From Betaproteobacteria bacterium (GTDB lineage Bacteria > Pseudomonadota > Gammaproteobacteria > Burkholderiales > Rhodocyclaceae): a stretch of 59,280 nucleotides of DNA. Of the stretch, positions 1-8,508 are shown in pieces. The stretch lies in contig JACRAR010000063.1 in NCBI GenBank assembly GCA_016234745.1, positions 1 through 59,280 on the forward strand. Direction: 5' to 3'. Each line of letters opens with the position of its first letter. Positions within the stretch are counted from its first letter, which is position 1. The position numbers and the translations under genes were made by a program. The notes under the pieces were generated by a model that did not search any database, had not been told where the DNA came from, and saw only the letters and a program-made list of their open reading frames with translations.

Positions 1-1
1 G

Positions 2-88
2 GATGTTCTGACCCGTTTGCCGACCCAGCCGGCGAGTCGGATCGAAGATTTGCTGCCGCATCTCTGGCAGAACTCTGCCGTCCTCTGA
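2..88 (+). mobile_element. IS66-family transposase, C-terminal end (partial at window edge)
   Basis: The first 28 codons of the window, ending at TGA 86-88, read as the C-terminal tail typical of the IS66-family DDE transposase (TnpC): the run LTRLPTQPASRIEDLLPHLW matches the usual tail in which an RLP motif is followed by RI(E/D)xLLPxxW. The rest of the transposase and the left end of the element lie outside the window. The element ends about 50 bp downstream, inside the following reading frame, so it interrupts a DUF1329 gene. Seen: the tail and stop codon. Known: this tail is conserved in IS66 transposases. Inferred: the orientation, with the element extending to the left. Confidence 0.72.
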
Positions 89-123
89 GTTCCAACTTCA
101 TTTCAACTAGCGAGGTCAACATG

Positions 124-141
124 ACTTCGCCAGTTGCTTAC
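124..141 (+). repeat. Probable right terminal inverted repeat of the IS66-family element
   Basis: The sequence ending in GCTTAC at 136-141 reads on the minus strand as GTAAGC followed by AACTGGCGAAG. Many IS66-family inverted repeats begin with GTAAGC. Directly after position 141 the sequence becomes homologous to the intact DUF1329 gene of this window (attccatttcc at 142 compared with about 2974), which places the insertion boundary at 141/142. The left repeat and the expected 8-bp target duplication are not visible. Confidence 0.55.
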
Positions 142-1026
142 ATTCCATTTCCCAATCCAAAGACAGGACTGGAAGCGGTGTTCAATCATGTTGGAAGGTG
201 GTATGGCGGCCTCAATAGATGCGCCGATTTTTTGCCCGTAAGGGCGAGCGGCGAATACTACAAAGTCGGATTTTGTGAAGAGATCATTCAGGCCGCAAAC
301 TTTGATAGTCCGCCCAAAGATCTTCTGTTCGGATTCTATGCGTGGTACGACGCCCCTTCGTCACTCGTGGGAACAATCTATCTCTCTTACGATCCAATTA
401 ATCCAAACGATGCTCGACAGGCGTGGTTCTACAACGCGGGGCAACGTCGTGTACGTCGTGCTCCAGATTTTACCTACGATAACTACAGTGACGGAACCGA
501 AGGTATGTTGCACAACGATGCCTACTTTGGCTTCAATGGAGCAACAGATCGTTACGACTGGAAACTTGTAGGGAAGAGGGAAATGTACATTCCCTACAAT
601 GCATACAAGCTCAACGATCCAAAGCTGAAATACGCCGACATGGTCCAGAAGGGACACCTTAAATCTGATCTATTTAGATACGAACTGCATCGGGTGTACG
701 TAGTTGAGGGAACGTTAAAGAAGAATATGTCTCATCAAGTGTCTAAGCGTGTGCTCTATCTGGATGAAGATAGCTACCTAGTGACACTGAATGAGCTTTA
801 CGACAGTAGAGGAAGCCTGTGGCGCACGATGATTCTGCCCCTCATCGAAGCTTACGATACGCCAACGATGTACCAGATTCCCTATATCTCCCACGATCTC
901 GTCAACGGAAGCTATATCGTATTGAACATTCAGAACGAGCGCAAGCAGCCTTCCGTGACATTCAACAATAAGGGAAAGTGGGCGGATTTCACAATTGAAG
1001 CGATTCGCCGCAAGGGAACCCGATAG
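142..1026 (+). pseudogene. DUF1329 outer-membrane/periplasmic protein, 5'-truncated by IS66
   Basis: The remaining reading frame matches the C-terminal two thirds of DUF1329 proteins (LolA/LolB-like fold, predicted export to the periplasm, often beside RND/MMPL transporters and DUF1302 proteins). Aligned by eye with the intact paralogue at 2480-3859, about 165 N-terminal residues including the signal peptide are missing. Shared landmarks are IPFP, VGTxYLxxxP, AWxYNxGQRRVRRAPD, DGFNG/FGFNGxxDRYDWKL, RYELHRVxVVE and KRVxYLDEDS. The only available ATG (121) lies inside the IS66 terminal repeat, so a product starting there would have no signal peptide and could not be exported. The 3' end looks intact. 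It is a remnant, not a shorter functional gene. Confidence 0.75.
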
Positions 1027-1156
1027 CGGGATTCTCAGTGCATGTTTCCTGATAGGGTCAGGAAACATGTACCTCAATTCCCAAGCATTTCGGCAGAAGA
1101 CAACCCACATGAGGCCACGTATGGGCATTCGACGATCGTTTTGGAATTGTGAATCT

Positions 1157-1819
1157 ATGAGATTTGAGCTCGCCGCGCTATTACTTGCCGGAGCACTTGG
1201 AGCGACCCTGCATGTAGGCGCTACTGAAAGCCGAGTAGTGTCGAGCGCAAAGTTTGCAAGAACTGCGCTGTTTGACATGACCTATTGCGGCGAGACCCTA
1301 GTTGCGGTTGGTGAGCGTGGTGTGGTAATGCGTTCAGATGACGGTGGAAAGAATTGGCAACCCCAAAAAACTCCCACAACCCGTACTTTGACTTCAATCA
1401 TCTCGTTGGGTGAAGCCTCCGCTATTGCCGCCGGGCATGGCGGCACAATATTACGAACTGAAGACCGCGGTCGCACCTGGACCAAGGTCGATGTGGCTGA
1501 CGTAGGCAAGGATGCCATATTAGGCGTGACGCTCCTAAAAAGCGGGGTTGTGCTGGCGTACGGAGCGTTTGGACTCTATATGAGCTCAAATGACGAAGGG
1601 AAGACTTGGACACGCGGCCAAATCATAAACAAGGAGTTCGATAGACACATCTCTAAAGTAGTCGAGGTGGGTGATAGCCTCCTGTTGGTAGGGGAATCGG
1701 GGACTGTGGCATGGTCCGAAGATCAGGGCATTAGTTGGCGACAAAGCCCCTCGCCATACGAGGGATCGTTCTTCGGAGCGCTGGTTCCAAAGGAAGGTAT
1801 TCCGACTTGCTTCTGGTAA
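1157..1819 (+). pseudogene. YCF48-like/BNR-repeat exported protein, 3'-truncated
   Basis: ATG 1157 begins a signal peptide (MRFELAALLLAGALGATLHV) followed by at least four beta-propeller blades with the BNR/YCF48 signature: GERGVVMRSDDGGKNW, GHGGTILRTEDRGRTW, GAFGLYMSSNDEGKTW and GESGTVAWSEDQGISW. Such proteins accompany MMPL/RND exporters and DUF1329 proteins in betaproteobacterial lipid or steroid clusters, probably as periplasmic partners. The protein stops after about 220 residues in the middle of a blade (GALVPKEG, then IPTCFW and stop), whereas relatives are over 300 residues. The lost end is replaced by MMPL transporter sequence in another frame, so a deletion fused the two genes. Earlier in-frame starts exist but lack the signal-peptide context. 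Confidence 0.7.
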
Positions 1820-2396
1820 TGTGGGCGTAACTGCTGCAACGAATGAGGTGGTAAAGCAATCTGAAAAGTGGGTGAACTTTACGCTCTTCGGAGCGGTGTC
1901 ACTGCTATGCTTTGTGACGTTCCGCTCATTAAGAATAACTCTATGCATCATATTGCCACTTGGGTTAGTCACGCTGCTGTGCAATGCAACGATGGCCTTA
2001 TTAGGTATTGGAGTTAAGGTTAACACTCTCCCTGTGATAGCGATTAGCGTTGGGGTGGGTGTTGACTACGGAATCTACATATTTGAAAGAATGCGGCACG
2101 GTATTCAAGAGCGCCACCTTACACTCAAGCAAGGATTCGTTGAGGCGCTGAAGCAACGTGGGACCGCGTCGCTTTTTACTGCAGTGACAATGACAATATC
2201 TGTGCTCACATGGGTTCTTTCACCCCTGAAGTTCCAGGCAGATATGGGAATCCTGCTAGCCTTCATGTTCTTGGTTAACGTGTTTGGGGCAATCTTTCTA
2301 ATGCCTGCCTTGGCCGCATATATTGTGGGTGATAGACTGACCGGAGTTAAGGCGGACTGTTATGAAGAAACTGAGCGGGCAAGTATTCTTCCCTAA
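1795..2396 (+). pseudogene. MMPL/RND-family transporter, only the C-terminal part left
   Basis: From about 1795 the frame reads VFRLASGNVGVTAATNEVV and then about five hydrophobic segments with the conserved MMPL stretch GVGVDYGIYIFERMRHG and the ending GAIFLMPALAAYIVG. This is the last quarter of an MMPL (RND superfamily) inner-membrane exporter, normally about 800 residues. The N-terminal three quarters are missing, and the fragment begins in the middle of the preceding YCF48-like gene, in a different frame. A GTG at 1821 could start translation, but the product would lack the first membrane half and the periplasmic domains, so it is taken as non-functional. Confidence 0.72.
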
Positions 2397-2479
2397 GTAT
2401 TGTTTGAGGAATCATTTTTCGTCGTGTGCGTGACTGAATCAATGGTTCCATTATCAATGCCTTGAGACAGTGATTTATC

Positions 2480-3859
2480 TTGTCAACAGGCTGCAATCAG
2501 ATTGAGATTCTGAAAGGAACCGCTGTACGCATAGTCGTGATAGCGTGGTTTGCCCTTGCTTTTCTAATTGCGACAAGGGTAGGAGCCGCCGACCGTAATT
2601 TAGGCGAATTGGATGGGGATCGGACCCCAGTAGGGGCGTTACGTTCCGGGAATACAGAGGGCACGATACCCAGGTGGACTGGGGGGTTAGCCAGCCCACC
2701 GAATGGGTGGAATCGAATTCAGGGCTATCTAGATCCGTTCGCCGATGAATCGCCCCTATTCACTATCACGCCAGAGAATGCCGCAAAGTATTTATCTAAG
2801 CTTTCGCCGGGAATGATGGCATTGCTGGAACGATATCCAGATTTCAGGATGCTGGTGTATCCGACACATCGGACAGCCAATTACCCTAATGCTGTCACTG
2901 ATACCGCAAGACGCCAGGCAAAGTCGGTTTCCTTGAGAGGCATTTCTGTGGTGAATCTCGGCGCCTCGACGATTCCATTTCCAATACCAGAACGAGGGAT
3001 TGAGGCGATCTGGAATCATTTGGTGCGCTACCTCGGAGGAGGTAGCGAACGAACTTACCACGCATTTGCCGTTCGACCAAACGGTGATTATTCGAAGATA
3101 GGTTTTCATGAACGCCGTTTGTATGCCCAAAATTTTGATCAAAGAATTGAGAACAGACTGTTTTCTTACATAGGAGACTTTGTGAGTCCAGCTGATTTGG
3201 TGGGCACGTTCTATCTTGTGCACGAACCAGTGGATCCAGCGATTGAGGGGCGTAGGGCATGGGTTTACAACTCTGGGCAGCGGCGAGTACGGCGAGCTCC
3301 CGACCTTGCCTACGACAACGCGCAAGATGGGTCAGATGGTCTGGCTGTAATCGATCAGTATGATGGCTTCAACGGATCACCGGATCGTTACGATTGGAAG
3401 CTCCTTGGATCGAAGGAACTACTTGTATCTTACAACAGCTACAAAACCGGTAGCAAGAAGGTTCGTTACGACAAAATTATTCAGAAGAGCACACTAAACC
3501 CAATCTATGTACGGTATGAACTCCATCGTGTACATGTTGTTGAGGCAACTTTGCGACCAGGGCAATCACACATTTACTCAAAGAGAGTGTTCTACCTTGA
3601 CGAGGATAGTTGGTCCGTGCTGTTGGATGAAGCGTTCGACAGTAAGGGTCAAATATGGCGCGTGGGAATTCACAGTCTGATGCAGTGCTACGACGCACAA
3701 GTCCCTTGGTATCGTTTTGAAATCTGGCATGACCTGACGAACGGCGCATATGTCGTGACAGGACTTGATAACGAACTTCAAGGCGGTTGGGAGTTTGGCG
3801 TGAAGGGACGATCAGTTGATTTTGAGCCGGATGCGCTTCGTAGATTGGGTACAAAGTGA
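2480..3859 (+). CDS. DUF1329 domain protein, exported
   Basis: Intact 459-residue DUF1329 protein. An N-terminal hydrophobic segment (IVVIAWFALAFLIATRVGAA, about residues 17-36) looks like a signal peptide. The mature part has the family landmarks GTIPRWTGGL, YNSGQRRVRRAPDLAYDN, DGFNGSPDRYDWKLLGSKEL, YVRYELHRVHVVEATL and KRVFYLDEDSW. DUF1329 proteins have a LolA-like fold and are thought to carry lipids or lipoproteins between membranes; their genes sit with MMPL exporters. The start is uncertain: TTG 2480 is the first in-frame start and has no clear ribosome binding site, and no ATG lies between it and the signal peptide. It is the only whole member left of the DUF1329/YCF48/MMPL set here, so its transporter partner must be encoded elsewhere if it works. 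Confidence 0.78.
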   Translation: MSTGCNQIEILKGTAVRIVVIAWFALAFLIATRVGAADRNLGELDGDRTPVGALRSGNTEGTIPRWTGGLASPPNGWNRIQGYLDPFADESPLFTITPENAAKYLSKLSPGMMALLERYPDFRMLVYPTHRTANYPNAVTDTARRQAKSVSLRGISVVNLGASTIPFPIPERGIEAIWNHLVRYLGGGSERTYHAFAVRPNGDYSKIGFHERRLYAQNFDQRIENRLFSYIGDFVSPADLVGTFYLVHEPVDPAIEGRRAWVYNSGQRRVRRAPDLAYDNAQDGSDGLAVIDQYDGFNGSPDRYDWKLLGSKELLVSYNSYKTGSKKVRYDKIIQKSTLNPIYVRYELHRVHVVEATLRPGQSHIYSKRVFYLDEDSWSVLLDEAFDSKGQIWRVGIHSLMQCYDAQVPWYRFEIWHDLTNGAYVVTGLDNELQGGWEFGVKGRSVDFEPDALRRLGTK

Positions 3860-4198
3860 GTTATCGATACGGATGAATCACGACTCTTCCCTGTGCGTCC
3901 ATATGCGCGACGGTCAGATGTATCTAATGAGGAACCAAAGAGAGATCATGAAGTCTAGAAACTGATCACCCAGAAGTTGCACAGTCTGATACTGGTCGGA
4001 TTGTGCTAGTCGGATTATAGATGTGGCGCACAACCGCCCCGCTTGAGTAGATAGCAGGCGTTTAAGCACGAAACATCATGCAAGTCAGATTTCATTCTGC
4101 ACCTCTCGTGGCCACTTCTGTCTGACTACATTCCAGATCAGAGTCGAGCCTTTACCCGAGACATGTTGTTTTTTATCAGACGTGCAGTATGAGATCAG
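3860..4198. other. Intergenic region without recognised gene
   Basis: About 340 bp between the DUF1329 gene and the LeuD-like gene. It is AT-rich, with no convincing reading frame or RNA. It holds a short direct repeat (GTCGGATT near 3995 and AGTCGGATTA near 4009). The only strong structure is the palindrome at its right end, listed separately. Confidence 0.4.
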
Positions 4199-4215
4199 CA
4201 ATATGTTTCATATTG
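4199..4215. promoter_or_regulatory. 17-bp perfect palindrome, candidate operator
   Basis: CAATATG-TTT-CATATTG has perfect 7-bp arms around a 3-nt spacer. It sits immediately upstream of the ribosome binding site (gaggagag, 4216-4223) of the LeuD-like gene. Symmetry and position suggest a repressor site, but a short hairpin in the leader is also possible. Confidence 0.45.
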
Positions 4216-4225
4216 AGGAGAGAAG

Positions 4226-4921
4226 ATGAATGAGAAATCCAGTAGTGACTTTGTAACGCAATTCGGGATTAGTTCCTGCATCGGCGTGGCAGCGTCATTA
4301 AATCGTGACAACGTCGATACAGACGTAATCATTCCAATGAACAGAATATTGACTAATCCTCGCGCTGAACTGGGACATTGGGCATTTGCTCCCCTTCGTT
4401 ACAAATCTGATGGAAGTGAAGTGACGGACTTCGTTCTAAATCAAGCCGCGTATAAAAACGCCAAAATACTATTTACGGGCCGCAATTTCGGTTGCGGAAG
4501 TTCGCGGGAAGCAGCTGCAATTGCCTTGCGAGAATTCGGGATACGTGTTGTGGTAGCCCCATCTTTCGGTGATATTTTTCGTAGCAACTGTGTAAAAAAC
4601 GGAATAGTCCCCCTCGTAGTAGCTAAGGATGAACTCGACAACCTAATTGCATGCGCTGACGAGGTCGTTGGAACATCACTATTTAAGATCTCTCTTGAGA
4701 CTTTGACCATTGTTCCGCCCCTTGATGGGTACCAAACTGTGACATTCGAACTCGACGAAGCGGTACGCCAGCAATTGATGTCAGGAGAGGATGATATCTC
4801 TCGAACTGCCCAATTTGTCGAACGCATTCAATGCTACCAGCTTGCCGATCAAAAGGCGCGGTCTTGGCTCTGGTCCCCCTTGGATCTAAGCAGCGAAGCT
4901 GCTTTTACCGACCAATTGTAG
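4226..4921 (+). CDS. leuD: 3-isopropylmalate dehydratase small subunit-like protein (LeuD family)
   Basis: A 231-residue aconitase swivel-domain protein. Family signatures are NVDTDVIIPMNRI (about residues 28-40), GRNFGCGSSREAAAIAL (substrate-binding loop, about 86-102), SFGDIFRSNCVKNGIVPL (about 113-130) and a C-terminal PPLDGYQTVTF. The small subunit normally works with the [4Fe-4S] large subunit LeuC in leucine synthesis. No leuC, leuB or leuA is nearby; the neighbour is an acyl-CoA ligase, so the protein may be the small subunit of a LeuCD-like hydratase for another diacid, or an orphan copy. A good ribosome binding site (gaggagag) supports the start. The gene symbol reflects family, not proven pathway. 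Confidence 0.8.
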   Translation: MNEKSSSDFVTQFGISSCIGVAASLNRDNVDTDVIIPMNRILTNPRAELGHWAFAPLRYKSDGSEVTDFVLNQAAYKNAKILFTGRNFGCGSSREAAAIALREFGIRVVVAPSFGDIFRSNCVKNGIVPLVVAKDELDNLIACADEVVGTSLFKISLETLTIVPPLDGYQTVTFELDEAVRQQLMSGEDDISRTAQFVERIQCYQLADQKARSWLWSPLDLSSEAAFTDQL

Positions 4922-5098
4922 TAACACCAATAATCGTTTCGGGCAATCAATTGCAATGTTGCTCACGGCGCTTCGTTCTTCACGCAACCGAAATTCCCCA
5001 GGAAACATGTAATTCCTGCTGCAGAAATAACTTGGCATCAAGGTTTGACTCACAAAACGAGCACTCACGTTATACCCACAAATGATAAGGAAACTCAA

Positions 5099-6724
5099 AT
5101 GAACGTTATTGGTCGTCCCTGGTTGGCTACTTATCCAGAAAACGTACCTGCAGAAATCAATCCGACTATGTATTCGTCACTACTTGAACCAATTGATGCG
5201 GCAGTTGGCCGCTTTGCAGAACGAATTGCCTTCGTGTGTGGGGACGAAACTTTAACATTCGCCCATTTCGCCGAACGTTCGAAGGCATTAGCGCGATTCC
5301 TTATGCAGGAATGTGCCCTAGACGTAGGGAATCGGGTTGCTGTCATGTTGCCGAACAATTTGGCATTTCCGGTCACACTGACAGGTGTGTTACGCGCTGG
5401 TGGAGTTCAAGTTAACATTAATCCGCTGTACACAGCCAGAGAGCTTCGGCATCAACTCGTAGATTCCGGCTCAACTATACTGATTGTGGACGCTTCGGTT
5501 ATTCCCGTTGTGGAAGCCGCAATTGAAGGAACCGAAGTTGTCAAAGTCATTTTCGTTGGAAACGCAGACATAGCTGATTTTCAGAAAAAGCATACTCTTG
5601 CTTGCATCTCATTCGACGAAGCCATCGAAATTGGCAAAAGCGCAAACGAATTGCCTGAGCGTTTATTAAGCCGTACTGACCTCGCGCTCCTTCAATATAC
5701 GGGAGGCACCACGGGTGTATCAAAAGGCGCCGAGCTTACGCACGGTAACCTGACCTCGAATTTGCTACAGACCCTTGCTTTTCTACGGACTACCGTGAGA
5801 GACCAAGAAGAAACCATCGTAACGGCGATTCCGTTGTATCACATCTTCGCATTGACAGTTAACCTCCTAACGTTCTTAGTTGTCGGAGGAAAGAATGTTC
5901 TAGTAACGAATCCTCGGGATACGGCGCAACTTGACGCAGCGTTTCGAAATAATCATGTCACAGTGTTCACCGGAGTGAACACACTTTTCAATGGCCTACT
6001 TTCAATCCCATCATTGAAGTCGTTAGACCTTTCTACAATCAAGCTTGCTCTTGGAGGTGGTTCGGCAGTGCAGCGTGTTGTCTCTGATAAATGGTATTCC
6101 CGCACCGGACGGCACATCGTCGAAGGATATGGACTCAGCGAAACATCTCCTGTTTTAACCATGAATCTCCCAACTGGACTTCAGTTTTCCGGTGCAGTAG
6201 GGATTCCGGTTCCATCAACCGAGGTTTCTATTCGTGACAGCAATGGCATGCAAGTAAAGAATGGTGAGGTGGGCGAGATATACGTACGTGGTCCCCAGGT
6301 AATGAGAGGGTACTGGCGTAGGCTGGCAGAAACCGCAGACGTGATGACACCCGATGGCTTCTTCCGTACAGGTGACGGGGGATTTTTAGACGACAGAGGA
6401 TATTTAACGATCGCCGATCGAATAAAAGACATGGTGATTGTGTCAGGTTTTAACGTCTATCCAAATGAGGTGGAGGCTGTGATTTCGCAGATTCCGGATG
6501 TTTTTGAGAGTGCAGTTGTTGGAATTCCAGACGAAGTTACTGGCGAGGCCGTGAAGGCGTTTGTTGTGTCTCGTAGCGCCAATGTCACCGAGGAAAAGGT
6601 TATCGAGGTGTGCAGGGCAAACTTGGCAGCATACAAAGTGCCGAAGCACATTGAATTCATCTTGGAGATTCCGAAGTCTACGGTTGGCAAGCTATTGCGC
6701 CGAGAGCTCCGTAATCGAGGATAG
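5099..6724 (+). CDS. fadD: Long-chain fatty acid-CoA ligase (FadD-type AMP-binding enzyme)
   Basis: A 541-residue adenylate-forming enzyme that activates a fatty acid with ATP and CoA. Motifs in order: the FadD-like N-terminus (PWLATYPENVPAEINP), the AMP-binding P-loop LQYTGGTTGVSKGAELTH (about residues 200-217), the A5-type motif VEGYGLSETSPVLTMN, and the hinge region GYLTIADRIKDMVIVSGFNVYPNEVEAV. The C-terminal catalytic lysine lies in PKSTVGKLLRREL. ATG 5099 follows a purine-rich ATAAGGAAA; an earlier in-frame start at 5045 lacks this and extends beyond the family N-terminus. Its place among DUF1329, MMPL and acyl-CoA dehydrogenase genes suggests use of fatty or steroid side-chain acids, but the substrate cannot be read from sequence. 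Confidence 0.85.
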   Translation: MNVIGRPWLATYPENVPAEINPTMYSSLLEPIDAAVGRFAERIAFVCGDETLTFAHFAERSKALARFLMQECALDVGNRVAVMLPNNLAFPVTLTGVLRAGGVQVNINPLYTARELRHQLVDSGSTILIVDASVIPVVEAAIEGTEVVKVIFVGNADIADFQKKHTLACISFDEAIEIGKSANELPERLLSRTDLALLQYTGGTTGVSKGAELTHGNLTSNLLQTLAFLRTTVRDQEETIVTAIPLYHIFALTVNLLTFLVVGGKNVLVTNPRDTAQLDAAFRNNHVTVFTGVNTLFNGLLSIPSLKSLDLSTIKLALGGGSAVQRVVSDKWYSRTGRHIVEGYGLSETSPVLTMNLPTGLQFSGAVGIPVPSTEVSIRDSNGMQVKNGEVGEIYVRGPQVMRGYWRRLAETADVMTPDGFFRTGDGGFLDDRGYLTIADRIKDMVIVSGFNVYPNEVEAVISQIPDVFESAVVGIPDEVTGEAVKAFVVSRSANVTEEKVIEVCRANLAAYKVPKHIEFILEIPKSTVGKLLRRELRNRG

Positions 6725-6790
6725 AAGCACTCAATGTGGGTTGCCCTAAAGAAGTTTACCAAACGTCGTTCTATGGCAGCAGCTACAGAT

Positions 6791-6820
6791 AACACTAACC
6801 GCTACGAATCGGTTAGTGTT
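6791..6820. terminator. Hairpin downstream of fadD (possible terminator or binding site)
   Basis: AACACTAACCG (6791-6801) and CGGTTAGTGTT (6810-6820) are perfect 11-bp inverted arms around an 8-nt loop. The position, 66 bp after the fadD stop, fits a terminator, but no T-run follows (GGGTTGG), so a protein-binding or mRNA-stabilising role is equally possible. Confidence 0.45.
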
Positions 6821-6905
6821 GGGTTGGCTGCGCCAGTTTTATTGACAAGCTGCCGCTCAGAACCGGACCGGAGGTTCCCCTTGCGCGTGTTTGTGGATGC
6901 CAGAC

Positions 6906-7088
6906 ATGATCGACAATAAATGGATAAGACATGAGTTGGAACCCTTCGAGATGGCTATGGAGCGTGGCTGTCTGCGTTACTTCGAAAAATCTGCGGGTGC
7001 CGCCTATATGTTCTGCTTACCCGAATCAGACTATGTCAGCGGCCAGACGTTCCTCTGGTGCCCTGACCGTGATGTGATCCCCTCCTAG
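6906..7088 (+). pseudogene. Chimeric relic: MaoC-like N-terminus joined to SDR C-terminus
   Basis: A 60-codon frame reads MIDNKWIRHELEPFEMAMERGCLRYFEKSAG and then AAYMFCLPESDYVSGQTFLW. The first half resembles the opening of MaoC/FAS1-type dehydratases (WIGxExPPFxVxVERGRLRxFAKAxGE). The second half resembles the conserved end of short-chain dehydrogenases (xFLxxPESDYVSGQTLxVDGG). The two pieces appear joined in frame near position 6999, most simply by a deletion that removed the rest of both genes. It could encode a 60-residue peptide, but a function is unlikely. It sits directly before the acyl-CoA dehydrogenase, as expected of a decayed beta-oxidation-like operon. Confidence 0.5.
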
Positions 7089-7126
7089 CCCCAAGTATGA
7101 ATTCCCAAGAAAGGACAGTAAACACC

Positions 7127-8275
7127 ATGATGCCTCGCCTCCACAAACACCTTTGGATGGACTCGGATACCGAGGTCTTTCGCGACCAGTTGCGTCGCTA
7201 CATCGAGAACGAAATGGTGCCGCATCTCGATGGCTGGCGCAAACAAGGATACATCCCACGCGAAACCTGGCATGCTTTCGGCGAGTTGGGTTTTTTGCTG
7301 CCGGAGCTACCCGAGGAATATGGTGGTTCCGGGGTCAGCCTTGCCTATCAGATGGTGGTACAGGACGAACTGGCGCGCTGCGAGGTGCCGTCGGCGGACG
7401 TCGGTGTGCATACCATCGCAGCGCACTACATTCTCGACTATGGCACCGAGGAACAGAAGCAGCGCTGGCTGCCCAAACTCGCCAGCGGCGAACACCTGGC
7501 CGGCATCGCCATGACCGAGCCAGGCTGCGGCTCAGACCTGAAGGCAATTCGCACGCACGCGCGTCGCGACGGCAACTATTACGTCATCGACGGCAGCAAA
7601 ACCTTCATCACCAATGGCTACACCGGCACGCTGCTGGTGTTGGCCTGTCGTACTGGGGAGGCAGGCAGCAAGGGCCTTTCGCTGATCGTTCTGGAGACGC
7701 TGGGGCTTGATGGATTCAAGGTCGGTCGGGTGTTGGAGAAGATAGGCCAGCATGCGTCGAACACCGCCGAGCTGTTCTTTGACAACATGCGTGTGCCAGC
7801 GGCCAATCTGATTGGCGACATCGAAGGCAGGGGCTTCGTTCAGTTGATGAGCCAGTTGGCCTACGAGCGGATGCTGCTGTGCGTGCCTGCCGCGGCGGTG
7901 ATGGAACTTGCGCTAAAGCTGACGACCGAATATGCCAAGGAGCGCAAGATGTTCGGCCAGACTCTCTTCAACCTCCAAAACACTAGGTTCAAGCTGGCCG
8001 AAGTTGCTACCATCGCGCATATCGCGAGAACCTTTGTCAACGACTGCATTCAGCGCCTGATTGATGGCAACTTGGATAAGGAAGCCTCCTATATGGCCAA
8101 GCTGTGGTGCACCGAGCAACAGGGAAAGGTTGTCGACGAGTGCCTGCAGATCTTTGGCGGCTACGGCTACATGGTGGAATACCCGATCGCCCGTCTCTAC
8201 GCCGATGCCCGCGTGCAGAGAATCTATGGCGGCGCTAACGAGGTAATGCGCGACCTGATCGCACGAAGCTTATGA
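7127..8275 (+). CDS. Acyl-CoA dehydrogenase
   Basis: A 382-residue flavoprotein oxidising an acyl-CoA to the enoyl-CoA with electrons passed to ETF. Signatures are the FAD-binding AMTEPGCGSDLKAIRT (about residues 128-143), KTFITNGYTGTLLVLACRT, YAKERKMFGQTLFNLQNTRF, and the C-terminal FGGYGYMVEYPIARLYADARVQRIYGGANEVM, which carries the usual catalytic glutamate position. ATG 7127 is preferred because AAAGGAC lies at correct spacing; the earlier ATG 7097 has no ribosome binding site. GC content rises sharply here compared with the genes to the left, so this gene may have a different recent history. It is closest by eye to long-chain/isovaleryl-type dehydrogenases. Confidence 0.88.
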   Translation: MMPRLHKHLWMDSDTEVFRDQLRRYIENEMVPHLDGWRKQGYIPRETWHAFGELGFLLPELPEEYGGSGVSLAYQMVVQDELARCEVPSADVGVHTIAAHYILDYGTEEQKQRWLPKLASGEHLAGIAMTEPGCGSDLKAIRTHARRDGNYYVIDGSKTFITNGYTGTLLVLACRTGEAGSKGLSLIVLETLGLDGFKVGRVLEKIGQHASNTAELFFDNMRVPAANLIGDIEGRGFVQLMSQLAYERMLLCVPAAAVMELALKLTTEYAKERKMFGQTLFNLQNTRFKLAEVATIAHIARTFVNDCIQRLIDGNLDKEASYMAKLWCTEQQGKVVDECLQIFGGYGYMVEYPIARLYADARVQRIYGGANEVMRDLIARSL

Positions 8276-8508
8276 TGAATTTGTCAATGACCGCTGCAAT
8301 CCAGGTTGCGGACAAATGTGCCTATTTCGGCGCGGTCGGCTCATTGCTGCGAGGAGGCAGCGAGAAATGCATCCATTTAGCATGGACTGTTGCTGATTTC
8401 ACCAGTTGCCAACGGCTGTTAAAAGGAAGCCAAAGCCGCCGGACCAGACTAACTCCCCGGACATCTCAACCAAACCGCTACCCGACTGATGCGATACCAG
8501 CAGCAAAC
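8276..8508. other. Intergenic region, nothing recognised
   Basis: About 230 bp between the convergent acyl-CoA dehydrogenase and the DUF2442 gene. An open frame crosses it but has no homology I recognise and poor initiation context. Confidence 0.3.
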
